Assembly: GCA_947479085.1 (NCBI GenBank) | Contig: CANJYB010000009.1 | Span: 1 to 64,000, forward strand | Reading direction: 5' to 3' | DNA from: Bacteroidota bacterium | GTDB taxonomy: Bacteria; Bacteroidota; Bacteroidia; 2-12-FULL-35-15 | DNA: 64,000 bases | Shown here: in pieces, positions 60,154 to 64,000 of the stretch | How positions within the stretch are numbered: position 1 is the first letter of the stretch | Layout of the letters: each line of letters starts with the position of its first letter | Position numbers and translations under genes: made by a program | Notes under the pieces: generated by a model | The model's database searches: none | Told to the model about the DNA's origin: nothing | Seen by the model: only the letters and a program-made list of their open reading frames with translations

Positions 60154-61194
60154 CTAAAAGGTTTCACAGTCTTTGCACAAATCAATTTCTTTCTTTTTAC
60201 CCTGTATAAATTTTCTCAACATTTCTTTTCGTTGCGGTTTATTGTAAATGTCCAGCAACCTTTCTTTTTTAATATTTCCAATTACACCCTTCGAGTTCAG
60301 GTCGGCACAGCAAACGGTAACATCACCATTAGGCAACAATACCAACTGATGCATCAGCAAACTGCAACCTACCTTTAAACTTTTTTTCTTTTTATCTTTC
60401 AGTTCCTTTACTTCCACATCGCCACCCCAGTTGTGTGCATAGCGCAGTTCGTAGCCATCCACCCAGTTCAGTAATGTTTTAAATTCTTCACTCATCCATT
60501 TGGTATTCATTTTGTTTTCATAACCTATCAAGGTAATAATGCCGGTCGGAATTCTTTTACTGCTCTTTTCATTCAGTTCGCAAAAGGTAGTAATGTTTTT
60601 TACAAATACATCCCACTTGGCCCGGGCTCTCATTTCTTCAAATTTCTCCTTGCTTCCGCCATCCATGCTGAAACGGATATTATCAATCACTCCTGACTCC
60701 ACAATGATTTTGGAATTCTTTTCATTCAATATAGTAGCGTTGGTAAGTAATGCTATTTGCGGGAACGGAATTTTCCGGGTTGCAGCTTCCTCTTTATAGT
60801 GTTTAATGATGTCCAGCATTTCCGCTATCTTCGGGTGAAGCAATACTTCTCCGGCATTATACAGGTGAATGGTTTTTACACTTCTGAAATGAGCATCGTT
60901 TAAAAAGTCTTCAAAAAAATCTTTTAATATTTCTTCACTCATTCTTATTTTCGGTTTCTCATGGTCCAGCGAACAGAGGGTGCAGCGCAGGTTGCAATAG
61001 CTAACAAATTCAATATTGATTTCGGTAATGGAACTTTTGCCTTTTATCAGCTGTGTTTTGTAATACAGCCAGTAATCAAGCGAATACGAAATGCCCTGCA
61101 TAAACTCTACCAGCCGCCATACAAGTGTATTCTTGCCGATACGTTGTACAAAAAAGTTTTTGAATTCAAATGAATTTAACTGCAGACCAAACAT
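60154..61194 (-). CDS. Radical SAM protein with SPASM-like C-terminus
   Basis: 346 residues. The [4Fe-4S]-SAM motif CNLRCTLC is at 67-74 (CxxxCxxC). The barrel contains the strand QIALLTNATILNEKNSK and the segment VIDNIRFSMDGGSKEKFEEM. The C-terminus has DVTVCCADLNSKGVIGN and DLCKDCETF, a SPASM-type auxiliary cluster region. Such enzymes modify peptides or sugars. The next two leftward genes (an SDR and a 2OG oxygenase) could belong to the same pathway, but the gaps of 95 and 67 bp leave this open. Confidence 0.9.
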   Translation of the reverse strand: MFGLQLNSFEFKNFFVQRIGKNTLVWRLVEFMQGISYSLDYWLYYKTQLIKGKSSITEINIEFVSYCNLRCTLCSLDHEKPKIRMSEEILKDFFEDFLNDAHFRSVKTIHLYNAGEVLLHPKIAEMLDIIKHYKEEAATRKIPFPQIALLTNATILNEKNSKIIVESGVIDNIRFSMDGGSKEKFEEMRARAKWDVFVKNITTFCELNEKSSKRIPTGIITLIGYENKMNTKWMSEEFKTLLNWVDGYELRYAHNWGGDVEVKELKDKKKKSLKVGCSLLMHQLVLLPNGDVTVCCADLNSKGVIGNIKKERLLDIYNKPQRKEMLRKFIQGKKKEIDLCKDCETF

Positions 61195-61289
61195 AGTGAA
61201 CGTGTTTATTTTCTTGCAAGTTTAGGGAGTATTCCTTCTCTTAAAATATGATTGTTATCAGGGTAAAAAAAACGGGCGGATGAATTACA

Positions 61290-62081
61290 TCACTTGGTCA
61301 TTTTACGCATCAGCTTGTAAAAAATCTTTGGGAAAAACTGTTTTACATACACCGAAAATATTTCGTATTTGCCTACAAACTTATGGTTGCGGTTTGTTTT
61401 AATGGCGCTTACTATTCCCCTGGCACAGTCCTTTGCCGACATTCCTTTTTCCTGGGCATCGCTTTTTATTCCATAAGCACTTCCATCTTCCTTCAGCAGT
61501 TTGGTGCTTACATCTGTATTTATAAATCCGGGGCTGACAATCAGAACAGAGATATTATCTTTAAATAATTCCTGGCGTAATGATTCAAAATAGCCGTACA
61601 AGGCATGTTTAGAAGCCGCATAAGTAGAGTAGAGGGGCATACCATATTTTCCCATAATGCTGGTTACTATTACCAGCTTACCGCTTTTTTGTTGTTGCAT
61701 TTGCCTTGCCACAGCCTTGGTAAGGTTAATGGTTCCGAAAAAATTTACTTCCATCACTTTCCTATCCACTGTGGTGGGCGTATTTACAGCCAATGTGCGG
61801 TGCCCCATCCCGCTGTTGTTAATCAATATATCTATGCGTCCAAACTTTTCCACCACTTCCTTTACCTTATCCTCCACATGTTCCGTATCGCCAAGGTCCA
61901 GGTGCAGCACCAGCGAATTATCCTTACCTGTATTGCAGTTGGTACATACCCGGTTCAGCTCGTCCACCCTGCGGGCCGACAATATCACCTTTGCACCTTC
62001 TTCCGCACAAACGTATGCCAGCGCTTCACCAATGCCTGATGATGCGCCTGTAATCCAGATAACTTTGTTTTTTAATTCCAT
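61290..62081 (-). CDS. Short-chain dehydrogenase/reductase
   Basis: 263 residues. Classical SDR: VIWITGASSGIGEALAYVCA (NAD(P) loop TGxxxGIG), ILINNSGMGHRTL, the catalytic tetrad VTSIMGKYGMPLYSTYAASKHALYG (Ser, YxxxK). The C-terminal FVGKYEIFSVYVKQFFPKIF is hydrophobic and basic, suggesting membrane association as in DHRS7-like enzymes. Substrate unknown. Confidence 0.93.
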   Translation of the reverse strand: MELKNKVIWITGASSGIGEALAYVCAEEGAKVILSARRVDELNRVCTNCNTGKDNSLVLHLDLGDTEHVEDKVKEVVEKFGRIDILINNSGMGHRTLAVNTPTTVDRKVMEVNFFGTINLTKAVARQMQQQKSGKLVIVTSIMGKYGMPLYSTYAASKHALYGYFESLRQELFKDNISVLIVSPGFINTDVSTKLLKEDGSAYGIKSDAQEKGMSAKDCARGIVSAIKTNRNHKFVGKYEIFSVYVKQFFPKIFYKLMRKMTK

Positions 62082-62148
62082 TTATAGGAGATATGAGAAT
62101 TGAGATTTTAGACTTTGGAAGTGTGTTCTAACATCTAACATCTCTTTT

Positions 62149-62964
62149 CTATTTTTTATTCTTATCCTGAAAATCCAACGACTTCACCCCAATCATTTTT
62201 AAGAACTTCTTAATATTAATTTTCAAGGTTTCTTTAACTTCCGTAATAGCAGTCTTGGTCATGCTTTCGTCCGGCCGCGATTTAAAGCGCGAATCACGGT
62301 ACACAAAATCCTTACCTGCCGGAGTGTAATAATAGCAGTAAAACGATTTACGGCTTTCCCCTTCCGGAATATTTATTTTAGCATACCCATGGTACGAAGT
62401 TTCGTCCGTAACCATAATGGCTGCCTGGTTAAAATAAGGCATCACCTTCGAAATGCAGTTTTTTACATCCTTGTCCCAAAACTCCAGCGCACCGCCATAC
62501 TCATCCTTCCAGTGTTTGTTCAGATATATCAGCAGGTTAATCCTCCGGTGAAGCTTCGCAGCAGGGTTCATATTAATGTCCACATGCACATCCACAAAAC
62601 TGCCCGGCCCACCCTGGTGAACACCCGAACCCAGCGAATCGTAAGTAGAAGTCATGCCCTCAATACCCGTCACATCACTTATCCATTTATACATTTCAGG
62701 CGAGTTCAAAAAATCGCGCAACTCGTTAAACTGCGGATGATAGCGGTCCAGGTGATATTCCTCCGATTTGTTTTCGTTTATACTCTTGCGCTTCACATTC
62801 AGCGTATCCAGTTTCGGGAAGTTTTCGTACAGCGTATCCGCCACCTCGTTCAGCAAAAAGCACGGAAGCGCAATATGTTTACATGGCTCCGCATTACTGA
62901 ACTGTTCGCGTATTTCTTTCTTTTTCTCCTCGCTCAGGTAAGCCGGATTAATCAAATTTTTCAT
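62149..62964 (-). CDS. 2-oxoglutarate/Fe(II)-dependent oxygenase
   Basis: 271 residues. Jelly-roll oxygenase with HVD (H127, D129), distal histidine in TSYHGYA (H192) and the 2-oxoglutarate-binding Arg in SRKSFYCYYYT (R205). The N-terminal helical part (about 1-60) resembles prolyl-hydroxylase-like 2OG enzymes that act on proteins or glycans. A TACTTTTG box at 62987-62994 reads leftward. Confidence 0.87.
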   Translation of the reverse strand: MKNLINPAYLSEEKKKEIREQFSNAEPCKHIALPCFLLNEVADTLYENFPKLDTLNVKRKSINENKSEEYHLDRYHPQFNELRDFLNSPEMYKWISDVTGIEGMTSTYDSLGSGVHQGGPGSFVDVHVDINMNPAAKLHRRINLLIYLNKHWKDEYGGALEFWDKDVKNCISKVMPYFNQAAIMVTDETSYHGYAKINIPEGESRKSFYCYYYTPAGKDFVYRDSRFKSRPDESMTKTAITEVKETLKINIKKFLKMIGVKSLDFQDKNKK

Positions 62965-62986
62965 CTTTTCACTTCTTTTTGGTGTG

Positions 62987-62994
62987 CAAAAGTA
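62987..62994 (-). promoter_or_regulatory. -7 promoter box for the 2OG oxygenase gene
   Basis: TACTTTTG read leftward, 22 nt before the ATG at 62964. Confidence 0.55.
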
Positions 62995-63062
62995 AGTAAA
63001 ATAACTTGTTGCTCCTCCACCCTGATTTTTATCATTCCCCTTTCCCGTTTCCCCAAATCCAT

Positions 63063-63070
63063 TATTTTTG
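63063..63070 (+). promoter_or_regulatory. -7 promoter box for the HEAT-like gene (leaderless)
   Basis: TATTTTTG ends 4 nt before the ATG at 63075, so the transcript would start at the initiation codon. Confidence 0.55.
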
Positions 63071-63074
63071 TCAC

Positions 63075-63581
63075 ATGAATTACAAAGAACAATTATTAAC
63101 CGAACATTCCCGTACCAATACCGATTTCATAGCTCAGGCCATTGGCAATAAACCCGCAGAACTTCAGAAAATAATCGACATCATTTACCTTCAGCCCGCC
63201 CCCTTGCCACAGCGCGCTTCCTGGCTCCTGTCCGTTGTCAATTCCCGCCATCCTCAGCTCCTCACCCCCCACATACCCTTATTCATCCGCACCGTCCATC
63301 ATTTCCATATCGATGGCATCAGGCGAAACATCATGCACGTACTTGCCCAGCATACCATCCCCGAACAACAGCAGGCCACACTTCTCGATATCTGTTTCCA
63401 CTTCCTGCTTTCACCCACCGAAACCGTAGCCGTAAAAGTACATGCCATGAAGGTCATTGCCAACCTTTCCCGCCTTCACCCCGAAATCAAAGGCGAACTC
63501 CGGTCCGTTATTCAGCAGCAGCTCCCCAAAAACACAGTTGCTTTTGCTGCCCGCGCAAGGTTAATTTTAAAGAAACTCTAA
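63075..63581 (+). CDS. HEAT-repeat-like helical protein
   Basis: 168 residues from ATG 63075; the frame opens at 63006 but the promoter box lies between. All-helical with short paired helices (LQKIIDIIYLQPAPLPQRAS, IRRNIMHVLAQHTIPEQQQA, TVAVKVHAMKVIANLSRLHP), a HEAT-like pattern. Bacteroidota proteins of this kind are sometimes mislabelled adenylosuccinate lyase; no catalytic motif of that enzyme is present. Noticeably C-rich coding (many CCC/ACC/CTC codons) compared with most of the window. Confidence 0.75.
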   Translation: MNYKEQLLTEHSRTNTDFIAQAIGNKPAELQKIIDIIYLQPAPLPQRASWLLSVVNSRHPQLLTPHIPLFIRTVHHFHIDGIRRNIMHVLAQHTIPEQQQATLLDICFHFLLSPTETVAVKVHAMKVIANLSRLHPEIKGELRSVIQQQLPKNTVAFAARARLILKKL

Positions 63582-63669
63582 TAGTATTTTTTTTGGGCAG
63601 ATACTTTATCATTCCAATCCACCAGTCTTCCCGCCCACACGCGGTATCTTTTTTTTTAATCACCTCCTC

Positions 63670-63706
63670 CCTCCGAACTGGCTCTTTTGCCAGTTTGGAG
63701 GTTTTT
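63670..63706 (+). terminator. Intrinsic terminator
   Basis: CCTCCGAACTGGC (63670-63682) pairs with GCCAGTTTGGAGG (63689-63701) with one mismatch, TCTTTT loop, then five T. About 90 bp after the HEAT-like gene. Confidence 0.75.
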
Positions 63707-63813
63707 ACCCCTTAATACCTGTCCAACCAAAAAAAAGGATACTTCGCACGGGTCGGGTGCAAAGGGCAATTGTCCTTCTTCGTAGCAACCTTTTAAAATT
63801 CCCCCAAAAAGAA

Positions 63814-63833
63814 AGTCCCGATTTCTCGGGACT
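63814..63833. repeat. Short hairpin AGTCCCGA/TCGGGACT
   Basis: Perfect 8-bp stem around TTTC. No T tract of note follows, so terminator function is uncertain. Related TCCCGA hairpins occur near 25197. Confidence 0.45.
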
Positions 63834-63854
63834 CTTCAAACTCATAACTCAGTT

Positions 63855-63898
63855 GGGCGTAGGGTCTCCCTACGTCCGGTTTAACCGGCCTCCGGCCG
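63855..63898. repeat. 44-bp intergenic repeat (inverted copy at 24129)
   Basis: Three small hairpins in a row: GCGTAGGG/CCCTACG, CCGGTT/AACCGG and GGCC/GGCC. 38 of 44 bases match the reverse complement of 24129-24172. Confidence 0.65.
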
Positions 63899-63944
63899 TT
63901 TTTATTTCGTCCTCACCACATATCTAATTGTATTTCATTTTATT

Positions 63945-64000
63945 ATGGAATTCAGCTCACCCTTTTTTTCGCAGGCAAACAAATCGTTCCCTATCCCCCT
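63945..64000 (+). CDS. Possible start of a gene cut by the window edge
   Basis: An ATG at 63945 opens a frame MEFSSPFFSQANKSFPIP to the edge with no stop. No clear promoter box precedes it, and 18 codons are too few to judge. Listed only so that the right edge is not assumed empty. Confidence 0.2.
   Translation, partial: MEFSSPFFSQANKSFPIP

Noticed and set aside
1-64000. tRNA, rRNA, transposase or integrase genes
   Set aside because: No T-loop, rRNA core or recombinase motif was seen by eye in any gap or frame; short or unusual RNA genes could still be missed.

Overview
This window is a chromosomal segment of a low-GC member of the Bacteroidota. The evidence is a type IX secretion sorting domain (34524-36383), families typical of the phylum (GSCFA, DUF4294, DUF4834, DUF1599, BT_3928-like DoxX), and the phylum-specific -7 promoter box TAnnTTTG in front of many genes, with almost no Shine-Dalgarno sites. 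It reads as ordinary chromosome with several accessory patches; I see no rRNA, tRNA or transposase genes.

Layout. 1-1.9 kb: end of an unknown gene, then a leftward group of likely immunity genes including a barstar-domain protein. 2.2-8.4 kb: housekeeping genes rpsA, pyrR-pyrB, a STAS protein, rnz and lpxD. 8.4-14.6 kb: a desaturase, an orphan NarL-type response regulator, two NarL-like operator palindromes, a barrel/cytochrome c pair, a BadF-type kinase, yebC and a polytopic membrane protein. 14.8-24 kb: a TPR-SpoIIE phosphatase, an LtaS-like sulfatase, ribF, an LRR protein, two tiny paralogous membrane proteins, GSCFA and a GlcD-like oxidase, with a 495-bp composite repeat between the last two.

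24-31.5 kb is the main accessory region. It holds a degenerate copy of the glcD 3' end, a DUF2283 pair, and a compact three-gene operon: a DndC/PAPS-reductase-like ATP pyrophosphatase, an HNH nuclease, and a methyltransferase fused to a HIT domain. The operon is preceded by a stump that looks like the start of a DUF4007 gene. This is my best candidate for an uncharacterised DNA-modification or defence system. It is followed by 2.5 kb of non-coding DNA built from 21-bp-periodic arrays, 33-bp nested palindromes and a threefold tandem repeat of about 226 bp. A fourth, unrelated 21-bp array lies just after an XRE regulator gene at 46.3 kb.

31.5-64 kb: accC, DUF4294, a T9SS cargo protein, waaA-lysC-lysA, pirin, a TMEM175-like channel, OsmC, a TMTC-like TPR protein, a YoeB-type toxin-antitoxin pair, folP, DUF1599, DoxX, a lone ABC permease, tpiA, prmA, a 1491-residue exported protein of unknown function overlapping plsY, and a radical SAM / SDR / 2OG-oxygenase group. 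Intergenic spaces throughout carry at least six families of palindromic repeats.

Many transcripts appear leaderless or nearly so, because the -7 box ends only 4-9 nt before the ATG. I used this to correct several start codons. All family names rest on motif recognition by eye; no search was run.
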